From Nitrososphaerota archaeon (GTDB taxonomy: Archaea; Thermoproteota; Nitrososphaeria; Nitrososphaerales; CADDZS01), in NCBI GenBank assembly GCA_027314685.1, contig DAHVAI010000260.1, forward strand, positions 1-10,182: 10,182 nt of DNA, given 5' to 3'. Shown piece after piece: positions 1 to 6,462 of the stretch. Below the pieces are notes generated by a model that worked only from the letters and a program-made list of their open reading frames with translations, had not been told where the DNA came from and made no database searches. Every line of letters begins with the position of its first letter. Position 1 is the first letter of the stretch. Both the position numbers and the translations under genes were made by a program.

Positions 1-723
1 TTTGTTCATCATTGTCTTCTCTCGGGCATCCCTGGATTTCATGTATCCGTATGCCAAGTAGATACCAAGGAGCATGCACCCAGCGAAAATTGTAGTAACA
101 AGCACGTGCGAAACCTCTGCAAAAGTTGAAGGCGTGGTAAAGGCTGTCCAGGGGTTCACATCAGTTACAGTTCCTAACTGCATGAATGCTGTAATGTTGA
201 AACCATTAGGGGTGTTCATCCACGCATTCACCATCGTGATAAATATCGCCGAGGCAAGTGCGCCACCTGCGATAATTACGGAAAGAAACCAGTGTGCGTA
301 CCTGCTCCTGAAAGAATCCTCGTGATAGACGTACAAGACTAGCGCTATGGTCTCCAAGAAGAAAGCGAATATCTCTGCGTAAAATAGGGCGATCGCACCG
401 CTTTCGGACACCAAAGTCATGAATCCCGGAAAAAGAATTGTCAATTCCACAGCCATTACGATGCCGCTGGCAGTTCCAACCCCAAATGAAATTGTAAATA
501 CCTTGGTTAACCTCTTCGCGAGATCTGAATAGTAATTGTCGTTTCGCCTAATCGCAAGAAGCTCGGCAATTGAAATTATGACGATTAGGGCTATGCTAGC
601 GGTAACAAGAATGATGTGGGATGCGATTGTGAAGGCAAATAGGAATCTGTCGAAATTGACCATCGACGTCTGGGCCGTTGCGTTACTTCCAGCATCTAGA
701 GGAAGGCCGAATAAAGGAACCAA
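1..723 (-). CDS. cydA: Cytochrome bd ubiquinol oxidase subunit I, 5' part (gene runs off the left edge)
   Basis: CydA is the heme-bearing membrane subunit of cytochrome bd, a terminal oxidase that passes electrons from quinol to oxygen. About 240 N-terminal residues are visible; the 3' half lies outside the window. Counting from the internal ATG at 663, the segment VNFDRFLFAFTIASH opens helix 1 and His16 matches the axial heme histidine (His19 in E. coli). A GVGTASG stretch follows, then YAEIFAFFLET with Glu97 and Glu104, matching the conserved acidic pair near the hemes, then NAWMNTPNG, a close match to the CydA consensus. Several hydrophobic helices are clear. The start is uncertain: TTG at 723 is chosen because the decayed second copy near 1579 keeps the pattern GL..LD....TAQ ahead of VNFD, which suggests translated sequence upstream of 663. 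ATG 663 is the alternative. Family assignment is very safe; no cydB is visible in the window. Confidence 0.93.
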   Translation of the reverse strand, partial: MVPLFGLPLDAGSNATAQTSMVNFDRFLFAFTIASHIILVTASIALIVIISIAELLAIRRNDNYYSDLAKRLTKVFTISFGVGTASGIVMAVELTILFPGFMTLVSESGAIALFYAEIFAFFLETIALVLYVYHEDSFRSRYAHWFLSVIIAGGALASAIFITMVNAWMNTPNGFNITAFMQLGTVTDVNPWTAFTTPSTFAEVSHVLVTTIFAGCMLLGIYLAYGYMKSRDAREKTMMNK

Positions 724-757
724 AAAGCTCTTCCCAAGTCAGATTGAGTTTTCGTTC

Positions 758-763
758 TTAAAA
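758..763 (-). promoter_or_regulatory. TATA-like box ahead of cydA
   Basis: On the minus strand CTTTTAAGA reads like an archaeal TATA box. It lies about 37 bases upstream of the TTG at 723, giving a predicted transcript start near 733 and a leader of about 10 bases. No strong ribosome site precedes the TTG (GGGAAG is the best candidate). It is supported only by position and composition. Confidence 0.35.
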
Positions 764-845
764 GTTGATCTGAGCTAACGAAATGGACTACCGTACTATT
801 CAGATCTCCGATTGACCTAAATCAATTTTCAAACTGAAGGATTGC

Positions 846-1067
846 TTGGACTTTCTTAAGGGGTGCATTGAGCTTTTTCTTTTTGTCAAATACGAACGCA
901 ATTACAGGAGCTGCACCTATCTCACTGGAGCGGCTGCCGAATACTTTGTATCCAAGAAGGGGCGCTCAGTGAGAATAAACTTCCTGAGCCTAGAGAAATT
1001 TGTGGCGAACGAATCTATTGACTACAAGACTCTCTTCGGCAGCGGCATCAACATAGCTACATCGTGA
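846..1067 (+). CDS. Small hypothetical protein
   Basis: This is an open frame of 73 codons from TTG to TGA that I do not recognise. The product is mixed and basic, with a hydrophobic start (CIELFLFVKYERNYRS) and a more polar tail (KKGRSVRINFLSLEKF, then YKTLFGSGI). The frame is open back to a TGA at 813, so coding could begin slightly upstream, and there is no good ATG or ribosome site. Third-position base use looks coding-like and the opposite strand is full of stops, which slightly favours a real gene. It sits between cydA and its decayed copy, an area of gene debris, so it may itself be a remnant of a longer protein. Confidence 0.3.
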   Translation: MDFLKGCIELFLFVKYERNYRSCTYLTGAAAEYFVSKKGRSVRINFLSLEKFVANESIDYKTLFGSGINIATS

Positions 1068-1192
1068 AATCTCTGAGCAGCTCTGTCAAGCAGTTTTCCG
1101 GGAAAAAGACTTCTTCTGATTACATCATTCATAGTTACAACTCAGCTATGTAGCCTTGGCCCTGAGCCGATGACACCAAACTGCTTGCGTGC

Positions 1193-1411
1193 TCAGAAAG
1201 TATCCTTACCATTGCGTAATTTCTTTCCCATGTACGTGTGAATGTCTTTATCTTCCTTTTTTTTCTCCGTGTTGACTCTTTCTCCTGCCTTTCTATATGC
1301 TTGGCCCAACTTGCGCCGTGTTTCACGGTTGTTATCTAACGCTTTGCCGATCTTTTCCTCAACTTTGGCATGTCCTCTTCTTTTCTTGTCTTCAATTCTT
1401 GCATATGACAT
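1193..1411 (-). CDS. Small highly charged hypothetical protein
   Basis: The product is about 72 residues, extremely rich in Lys, Arg, Glu and Asp, with no hydrophobic segment. It begins MSYARIEDKKRRGHAKVEEK and ends near YMGKKLRNGKDTF, and is probably mostly helical and cytosolic. Two ATG codons are possible, at 1417 and 1411. The second is preferred because a GGAG at about 1421-1424 (minus strand) then lies 8 bases away, a usual ribosome-site spacing, whereas the first ATG leaves only 3 bases. The overlapping plus-strand frames are hydrophobic low-complexity shadows of this Lys/Glu-rich sequence. The function is unknown. A small nucleic-acid-binding role would fit the composition, but nothing specific shows it. 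Confidence 0.55.
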   Translation of the reverse strand: MSYARIEDKKRRGHAKVEEKIGKALDNNRETRRKLGQAYRKAGERVNTEKKKEDKDIHTYMGKKLRNGKDTF

Positions 1412-1575
1412 TGGCATTTACTCCTATTCAAATGGTGAAAAGTCGAATGAAACTTCATCTGCCAAAGAGTGCCCAGGAAGTAGGGCAAAATCCTTTACTG
1501 GCCTTCGCAATCGACTAAAGACTTGAAAAATCGTTCTTTGGTTGACCAAACGTTCCAATAATTTGCTCGCTGTGA

Positions 1576-1746
1576 ATTGGATTGGCAACTCTGGATACTC
1601 CAAGCGAGTTAACAGCCCAGATGGCGATCGTCAATTTCGATGGCATCATTCTTGTTACCGCTAGCACGGATATAATATTCCGCCTCCGTTTCGTGTCGAC
1701 TTTGGCGAAATGTTGTGGTTTGTGCCAATATTTTGGCATGAATTGA
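1576..1746 (+). pseudogene. Decayed second copy of the cydA 5' end
   Basis: The plus strand carries a partial copy of the start of the cydA gene found on the minus strand at the left edge. Bases 1611-1640 match minus-strand 679-650 at 26 of 30 positions, and 1644-1666 match minus-strand 616-594 at all 23. Between these blocks the copy lacks 30 bases, so VNFD runs straight into GIILVTAS. The lost codons encode the start of helix 1, and the position of the heme-ligand histidine reads glycine. Upstream, GLATLDTPSELTAQ parallels GLPLDAGSNATAQ of the intact copy. After the shared block similarity fades and the frame ends at 1746. Nothing suggests a working product; this is a remnant of a cydA paralogue or of a local inverted duplication. 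Confidence 0.75.
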
Positions 1747-1944
1747 GCATCTCTCTTTCATATCACGTTATCTCGATCCACTTATAACAAGAGTGTAGTG
1801 TGCTCGTGACAGAAACAATTCAGTCGTCAACTTCGACTGCACTTCAATATCGTCAGTGCTTCGGATGTGAAAGACATCCATTATATCTTGAGATACCTCC
1901 TGTTACATTACATCGCGGTCAAGAATGCTTGATCTGCAGCAACA
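1747..1944. other. Region of about 200 bases with no recognisable gene
   Basis: The three plus-strand frames and their reverses carry scattered stops and no protein I recognise. The stretch may contain more decayed transposase sequence ahead of the readable part that begins at 1945, since that fragment starts in the middle of the family's catalytic domain. I see no clear terminal inverted repeat. Confidence 0.4.
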
Positions 1945-2287
1945 ATGGAGGTATATTCGAGCTTGATCATTCCTGTCGCGATATTCGACTCTTGGTATAC
2001 GAGCGAGGCGTTGAAAACCATGATCAAGGACCTCGGAATCAAGGATTACGTCACAGAGGAGAAGAGCCGCCCGTGTCATCCCATCAGACGACAGCAAGAC
2101 TGAGATGAACCTCTCCGAGTTTGAAAAGACGATCTCAAGAGACAAATTCAGTCCAGTCGAGATATACGCTTCGATCCTTGGAAAGAAGGAGACGTTCTAC
2201 GCATTCTGTACTACTGTGCGGATGAAACACCGCGGTGATGTGAAGGTGAAGGTTAATCTGCTGAAATTAGTTCTTCAGGAACTCTAA
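1945..2287 (+). pseudogene. Broken DDE transposase, C-terminal fragment
   Basis: The first frame (1945-2103) reads VAIFDSWYTSEALKTMIKDL and then TEEKSR. The second frame, from about 2075 to 2287, reads RVIPSDDSKTEMNLSEFEKT and then FYAFCTTVRMKHRGDVKV. Joined, these match the second half of IS4-like DDE transposases: the FDSWY motif carries a catalytic Asp, followed by KSxRRV and a V..K..GKVKV strand. Removing one C from the CCC run at 2070-2072 joins the frames as KSRRVIPSDD. The N-terminal half and the first catalytic Asp are missing or unrecognisable, so it is a dead insertion-sequence relic. Its end overlaps the end of the convergent hydrolase gene by 21 bases. The exact IS family cannot be fixed by eye. 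Confidence 0.62.
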
Positions 2288-3100
2288 CAGCGCGGTGTTC
2301 ACTTCGTCCGAGTGCGTCCATGTTATGCAGTGCGGCCCATCCTTTATCACGACAAGACGGGCTCCCTTGACAAGCTTTGCAGTCCGCGCCCCTGAAGCCG
2401 AAAGCGGAAGTATTCGGTCAGCATCTCCATGAATTACAAGTGTGGGCACGTCAATGCGTGATATGTCCTTGCGAAAATCCTCGTGCCAGGTCGGAACACA
2501 TGCTAAACAGGCCGTAGCTGACGCGCTCGTTGCCACGTTCCAGCTAGATTGGACTGCCTGTTCGCTGACGCGCTTACCAAGCAGGAGGTCGGTGTTATAG
2601 AAATCCTTGAAGAAACCAGTAAAGAATGCGTAACGGTCAGCGGCTACGGCCTTTTGGATCCCGTCAAAGACGCTCGCGTCCACGCCCTCGGGGTTGTCTT
2701 GCGTCTTGAGGAGGTACGGAGGGACAGATGAAATGAAAATTGCCTTGCTTAAATCCTTTGACCAGTTCCTACCAATATAGCGCGCTACTTCCCCGCCGCC
2801 CATCGAGAAACCGACCAGTGCGTAATTTCGCAGTCCGAGATGGCCGACGAGTTTGTGCAGGTCCTCGGCGAAAGTATCATAGTTATAGCCTGTCGTCGGC
2901 TTGCTCGACTGACCGAAGCCTCTTCGGTCATAGGTAATGACACGGAAACCAGCTTCGAGCAGGGCAGAAGTCTGCTTCTCCCAAGAAGCTCCGCTCAGCG
3001 GATATCCATGTATCAGGATAACGGGCTTGCCCACGCCGTGATCCTCATAATAGAGATCAATACTGCCAGTGTTTTCTTTCCCGACATTTACGAAAGGCAT
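2267..3100 (-). CDS. Alpha/beta hydrolase, non-heme chloroperoxidase/esterase type
   Basis: This intact 277-residue protein has the usual length for cofactor-free haloperoxidase (perhydrolase)-type hydrolases. The catalytic triad is visible: Ser99 in the nucleophile elbow GFSMGG, Asp228 in HGDADRILP and His257 in GPHC. Oxyanion-hole sequence HGYPLSG follows strand 3, and YDRRGFGQSSKP is the typical loop. These enzymes hydrolyse esters or lactones and can form peracids from carboxylic acids and peroxide; the natural substrate cannot be read from sequence. There is no signal peptide, so it is probably cytosolic. The start ATG is supported by a TATA box about 29 bases upstream (leaderless transcript). 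The protein looks bacterial in style, so acquisition by transfer is plausible. It converges on the transposase relic, overlapping its end. Confidence 0.94.
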   Translation of the reverse strand: MPFVNVGKENTGSIDLYYEDHGVGKPVILIHGYPLSGASWEKQTSALLEAGFRVITYDRRGFGQSSKPTTGYNYDTFAEDLHKLVGHLGLRNYALVGFSMGGGEVARYIGRNWSKDLSKAIFISSVPPYLLKTQDNPEGVDASVFDGIQKAVAADRYAFFTGFFKDFYNTDLLLGKRVSEQAVQSSWNVATSASATACLACVPTWHEDFRKDISRIDVPTLVIHGDADRILPLSASGARTAKLVKGARLVVIKDGPHCITWTHSDEVNTALLEFLKN

Positions 3101-3125
3101 TCGAACAGCTTCATGCGGATTTCAA

Positions 3126-3133
3126 TTATTAAA
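3126..3133 (-). promoter_or_regulatory. TATA box of the alpha/beta hydrolase gene
   Basis: The minus strand reads TTTAATAA here, centred about 29 bases ahead of the ATG at 3100. That is the distance expected for a leaderless archaeal transcript starting at or near the start codon, and no ribosome site precedes the ATG. Both facts agree. Confidence 0.6.
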
Positions 3134-3230
3134 GACTACTCGGAACGTAACTCCAATTTTTCTCGGGACGTCCGGTGAATCCGAAGGTTCTGTGGCGTTT
3201 GAAATCCGTATCTTTCGTTTGAGAGGTTTC

Positions 3231-3465
3231 TCACAGAAAGCAGCCCAAGACTTTATCCAAGTAATTGTCTATACTACCTGGAGCAAATGGTTTACCGTCA
3301 GCATTGGTGGATTTTAGGAGGCCTTGAACAAAGTCCTGTGTGAGATCAGCCCTCTCCTTTTCAGATAACTGTACGAATTGCTTTGGTGTTTTCTCAATTC
3401 TTTCACAAAGGCGACCATCTACGCGTAAGGCGACTTCCCCCCCTAAATGATAGACTGATCATCAT
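3231..3465 (-). pseudogene. Integrase-like (tyrosine recombinase N-terminal) remnant
   Basis: The minus strand carries a short protein-like frame: EVALRVDGRLCERIEKTPKQ, then LSEKERADLTQDFVQGLL, then PGSIDNYLDKVLGCFL, ending at a TGA (3231-3233). The pattern of a helical bundle ending in a PGSIDNYLxxL-type helix resembles the SAM-like core-binding domain of tyrosine recombinases; no catalytic domain follows. There is no start codon in this frame. Reading from ATG at 3465 (MMISLSFRG) enters the frame only if the run of seven G (3437-3443) is shortened by one base. So the gene appears both frameshifted and truncated. The integrase assignment is tentative; that it is coding debris is more secure. 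Confidence 0.42.
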
Positions 3466-3510
3466 GTCATCGCTTTACGCCCGGATCCTCTAATAGGTAG
3501 TCAATTTTCA

Positions 3511-3548
3511 ACGACGATTGCTCGTCAAAATATATACGAAGTCGTCGT
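3511..3548. repeat. Inverted repeat flanking a TATA-like sequence
   Basis: Seven-base arms ACGACGA (3511-3517) and TCGTCGT (3542-3548) enclose AAAATATATAC. On the minus strand the TATA-like core lies about 65 bases ahead of the ATG at 3465 of the integrase-like remnant, so it could be that gene's promoter with a flanking operator. It also lies just past the end of the broken surface-protein gene and could be a hairpin there. Neither role is proven. Confidence 0.35.
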
Positions 3549-3576
3549 CAACAAACGATTTCCATCCTTATCCCGT

Positions 3577-4460
3577 TTAGCGTAAGGAGGGATTCACGTT
3601 TCCGCAAACAGTGAAGCTGACGGTTGACGCATGAGTTGAACTGAAAAGATAGCCTGCCGGGGCCGTAATCGTGATTTGGCAATTAGTATTCGTATTCACA
3701 TTATTGGTCGTGCCATCATCTGGCTCGCTACTCCGACTAACCGTTGCAGGACAGGTCGACGGCTGACCCGCTAAGGAGAAGCTGGGATAGGAGTATGACC
3801 TTTCCCTAATGGCGTATAGGCCAGCTGGAGTGGCTGAACCGTAGCAGAATACGCACCCATGCTCTCTGTGATTCCTTCCGAGAGCTGCTGACCCTGATTT
3901 GTTCCGCCTGTCACGTAGGAGGTGCCCAAGCTGGAACTAAAGGGGCCATCAGATAGGCTCGTGCCGTCATTCCCTGTGTACGATGGCGCAACGCTATTTG
4001 AAAACCGCCCATCAGAAAGTTGCTACCCATTTGCTCCGTCCGATCCTGATTGTCCGTAGGCGAGGGCAACGCTCACCACCACCGTTTCGCTGATCAGAAT
4101 TTCATTGGAAGGCATCGCATCGTTATGCGGTGCAATTCTATCTCCCAGGAAATAGGTTGTGATCGTGGAGTTTGAGTAAGTTGAGCCGACCATGCCAAAG
4201 CCGATGTAAGAATTGGCATTGGACACTCCGCTAAATGTCGAGGAAAGGGCTGTGACGTAACCGTCATGCAGGTATTCCTTTCCTGTCGCGGGCCATGAGC
4301 CGCTGACCATGTTTGACAACGTGTTGCTTCCGCCACTTGTGCGACTTGCAATAGGATCCTTCGCAGCAATTGTTGGCTTCGCGAGTGTTTGTTCTAACTG
4401 TCTCCGGTTTGCGATAAGGAAAAAGAACCACTTGCATCCAAAAATAGGATAAATTTTCAA
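3577..4460 (-). pseudogene. Secreted/surface repeat protein, broken by a TAG and a frameshift
   Basis: The first frame (4460 to TAG at 4023-4025) begins with a possible degraded signal segment (KWFFFLIA), then a Ser/Thr/Gly/Asn-rich region including GVSNANSYIGFGMVGSTYSN and SNEILISETVVVSVALAYGQ. The same frame continues after the TAG with imperfect repeats: QLSDGRFSNS, SLSDGPFSSS and QQLSEGITES, at intervals of about 20-24 residues. Between about 3795 and 3870 the coding signal moves to another frame (ERSYSYPSFSLAGQP, then ITAPAGYLFSSTHASTVSFT) and ends with TAA at 3577-3579. Composition and repeats fit an exported cell-surface protein like those common in Thaumarchaeota. The N-terminus is doubtful: TTG at 4460 is the only start before an upstream stop. 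Its original function is not recognisable. About 100 empty bases separate it from the toxin gene. Confidence 0.6.
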
Positions 4461-4586
4461 TTTTAGATCAATGTATACAATTCGCTCAATTGATCAAGAG
4501 AACACCCAAAGGATATTCCCCAAGCTTACGAAGAGGAATTGAAAAATTATGGATCTTCGGTTAGAGACGGTCATTGCATCCGTTGC

Positions 4587-5402
4587 CTAGCCCAGCTTTT
4601 CTATCGAGCTCAGCAGTGACTTCGTATCGACAGCTCTGTTGTATAGAGACAAGGCACCTTTATCCATCAAGACTTCTTTGAGAGTTTCCACTACCATATC
4701 GGCAATCCTGTGGCTGGACGATACACGCTTCATTTGCCGAAAATCGATTTCGTCTCTCAAGATTGCACTACCATCCTTGTCATCAAGCAAAGCGATTATG
4801 TCAGAACCATCTTTGATGACCTTAGCTCTCAACCACTAGAGCCTGGAGGGATTCATACTTGCACCCTTGGAATGAATGTCATAGGTTCTGTCTCTTCTCG
4901 CTTTCACCTTGAACAATGTCAAAAGTGCCTTATTCGGAACATAGCAAATACAGTCTCTTCTTATAGCAACCTCCTTTCGATGTTCTTCCCGACCGCATAA
5001 AGAGTAGGGCAAACGCTTTGTTTCGTCTTCATGAAATGAACTGGCACCACTCTGTTCGTAGCTGCAGGCATCGATCTCCATGTCGCCGATTTTCTTTTTG
5101 CCTTTGTATATCGGCTTGCTCGCGACGACTTCGATTCCCAATGGGTCATTTTGGCCGATTGTATAACCGTGCGATCTTTCATACCTCTCTATTACATCGT
5201 AGAAGGAACCCCCGAAATTCGGCCCAACGACGTCTATGTCGACTGAACCGTAGTACGGGTTGTATAAGTAGACTGCCCAACCTCCAATGATTGTCGGCGC
5301 GCCAAAGTGCCGATAATACCGGAGGAAGCTAAGCAGTTCTTTGTACGATCCTCTTACTAGAGGCGATTGATGCCTTCTCGCTCTTGTTTTTTCTGCCGCC
5401 AA
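4587..5402 (-). pseudogene. AbiEii-like nucleotidyltransferase toxin with an in-frame TAG
   Basis: One reading frame of 272 codons is interrupted at codon 189 by TAG (4836-4838), and the same frame continues uninterrupted to a TAG at 4587. The N-terminal part has the nucleotidyltransferase signature: Gly40-Gly41 in IGGWAVYLYNP, then GSVDIDVVG with Asp55 and Asp57 as metal ligands, and a later IGDMEIDA. KALLTLFKVKARRDRTYDI is the Lys/Arg/Asp-rich helix typical of AbiEii toxins. The part after TAG, WLRAKVIKDGSDIIALLDD, is the family's next conserved helix, so the two pieces were one protein. AbiEii toxins are GTP-binding nucleotidyltransferases that stop growth, for example during phage infection. 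The gene overlaps the end of its antitoxin by 74 bases. Unless TAG is read through, the product lacks its C-terminal third and is probably inactive. TTG 5402 is the chosen start. Confidence 0.72.
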
Positions 5403-6054
5403 CTTGGGTCAAGCCCTCGTAAAGCTTCATGGCGCCATCGCGTCCTGCTCCTCCGATACAGAAGAGGTCGATTACGACTTGGATGGGTTCGACTAACATT
5501 AGATCACGTGTCAGCCCAGCTTTTCGAAGTATTAGCTCAGAATCTGGTCTGAGTACCTGAACAGTCACGTCGCCTCGTCCTCCGGCAATACTCTTCTCCA
5601 TCTCGTCCGGTCTGTTGGAATAAACATGCACACTTGGATACGTGATGTAGTATTCGATGTATTTTGAAAGAGCTGAAAAGCAAGTGAACGCATATTGATT
5701 TCCACCGCGAAGGGAATGAACCGTTGCGTTTCTTATCATTCTTTCCACTTTTGAAACGTCAGACTCTTCAGTCCTGATTTCTTTTGTCACTAGTTTCGAG
5801 AGCGGACGCTCTATAGTAAGAGCCTCAAGTAGTCTGAGCGGATCCTTGAGCTTTAGATGGCCCCTTGACTCCTGCGATACTATGCCCGGGGCCTCAAGCT
5901 CTTGGACGAAGTGGTTGACAAGATCTCTAGATACCTCCACACTCGTCGAAATTTCGACCTGAGACGTATTAGGATGCGCGAGGAGATAGTTGACGACTTT
6001 GAACGTCTGAGGGGCAGTTAATTTTACCATGTCTTTTGATAGGGGTTCATGCAT
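5329..6054 (-). CDS. AbiEi-like antitoxin and winged-helix repressor
   Basis: This intact protein is up to 241 residues. Residues about 10-75 form a winged helix (TFKVVNYLLAHPNTSQVEIS, then VSRDLVNHFVQELE as recognition region). The C-terminal domain contains NQYAFTCFSALSKYIEYYIT and VEPIQVVIDLFCIGGAGRDG, the pattern of archaeal AbiEi-type regulators, in which the C-terminal domain counters the toxin. It lies directly upstream of, and overlaps by 74 bases, the nucleotidyltransferase gene, the standard antitoxin-first order of type IV systems. Four copies of an 8-mer sit in its promoter, fitting negative autoregulation. The TATA box lies only about 12 bases before ATG 6054, so the transcript may begin inside that reading frame and translation may start at Met9 (6030). 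Both starts keep the whole winged helix. Confidence 0.78.
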   Translation of the reverse strand: MHEPLSKDMVKLTAPQTFKVVNYLLAHPNTSQVEISTSVEVSRDLVNHFVQELEAPGIVSQESRGHLKLKDPLRLLEALTIERPLSKLVTKEIRTEESDVSKVERMIRNATVHSLRGGNQYAFTCFSALSKYIEYYITYPSVHVYSNRPDEMEKSIAGGRGDVTVQVLRPDSELILRKAGLTRDLMLVEPIQVVIDLFCIGGAGRDGAMKLYEGLTQVGGRKNKSEKASIASSKRIVQRTA

Positions 6055-6062
6055 CGGAAGCG

Positions 6063-6070
6063 CTATTTAA
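6063..6070 (-). promoter_or_regulatory. TATA box of the toxin-antitoxin operon
   Basis: The minus strand reads TTAAATAG, preceded by TTTCC as a possible TFB-recognition element. Transcription would start near 6041, which suits translation from ATG 6030 better than from ATG 6054. It is directly adjacent to the operator repeats on their left side. Confidence 0.5.
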
Positions 6071-6074
6071 GGAA

Positions 6075-6111
6075 ATCCGATATCTATCGGATTATCGGAT
6101 AATTATCGGAT
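6075..6111. promoter_or_regulatory. Operator of four TATCGGAT boxes between divergent genes
   Basis: The 8-mer TATCGGAT occurs at 6085-6092, 6093-6100 and 6104-6111, and its reverse complement ATCCGATA at 6075-6082. The first two boxes form a perfect palindrome with a 2-base spacer; the second and third are in direct tandem; the fourth follows after 3 bases, trailed by a partial TATC. The array abuts the TATA element of the antitoxin gene. Repeated boxes in the promoter are the known binding target of AbiEi-type antitoxins in other organisms, so this is the expected autoregulatory site. Repression of the divergent small gene at 6197 is possible but its TATA box is about 58 bases away. Confidence 0.75.
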
Positions 6112-6168
6112 TATCTCCATGTCAAAAATGTTGAGGCTCAGAACCTGAACAGGAGGTAGCGCAGCCTG

Positions 6169-6174
6169 TTAAAA
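6169..6174 (+). promoter_or_regulatory. TATA box of the small divergent gene
   Basis: TTAAAA is centred about 26 bases ahead of ATG 6197, the spacing of a leaderless archaeal transcript. This is the main reason for choosing ATG 6197 over TTG 6188 or ATG 6212. Confidence 0.5.
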
Positions 6175-6196
6175 GTTCACGCCTTCTTTGTATCTC

Positions 6197-6379
6197 ATGC
6201 AATCACAAAACATGGTTGACATTACAAGGTTCAAGGAGTGGGTCTTGGACAACGTATCCCCCGAAGACCCTCTATACAAGCTGATGCAGGCAAAGGACAA
6301 TGCGATAACAGCTACCGAAGCAGCCTACTTGACATCGACAATATTCAAACTCATCGAGGTAGCAACGATCAAGAGGTGA
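6197..6379 (+). CDS. Small hypothetical protein
   Basis: The product is about 60 residues, acidic in the middle, with MVDITRFKEWVLDNVSPEDP, then LYKLMQAKDNAITATEAAYL and a final helix TSTIFKLIEVATIKR. It looks like a compact two- or three-helix soluble protein with no membrane segment. I do not recognise a family; similar short archaeal hypotheticals exist in my memory but I cannot name one. It is transcribed divergently from the antitoxin gene across the operator array and ends convergently, 83 bases from the Lrp-like regulator. A T-rich stretch (CTTTCGCCTTTTCC, about 6391-6404) just after the stop could end its transcript. Composition and its own promoter make it a credible gene. Confidence 0.55.
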   Translation: MQSQNMVDITRFKEWVLDNVSPEDPLYKLMQAKDNAITATEAAYLTSTIFKLIEVATIKR

Positions 6380-6462
6380 AAATGATCTATCTTTCGCCTT
6401 TTCCTCGCGCAAATCACCCCAAAGGCATGACAGATTGAGAACAGAAGAATCTACATACAAAC

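Noticed and set aside
536..778. Plus-strand open frame over the cydA start
   Set aside because: It is the antisense of the cydA 5' end; its similarity to the minus-strand frame at 1515-1739 is explained by the duplicated cydA sequence, not by a second gene family.
1242..1526. Plus-strand hydrophobic Ser/Leu-rich frames
   Set aside because: They are antisense shadows of the Lys/Glu-rich minus-strand small protein at 1193-1411; there is no ribosome site or recognisable domain.
2840..3317. Plus-strand frames across the hydrolase start and upstream region
   Set aside because: Most of the first lies antisense to the well-supported hydrolase; the second overlaps its promoter and the integrase-like remnant and has no recognisable features.
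4094..4369. Minus-strand alternative frame with Arg/Ser-rich product
   Set aside because: It overlaps the repeat-protein frame, whose internal repeats and Ser/Thr/Gly composition make it the coding frame.
4836..4838. TAG decoded as pyrrolysine
   Set aside because: TAG also appears as the apparent normal stop of the antitoxin and of the restored toxin frame, no pylTS genes are seen, and the repeat context of the other TAG predicts Gln. Decay is simpler.
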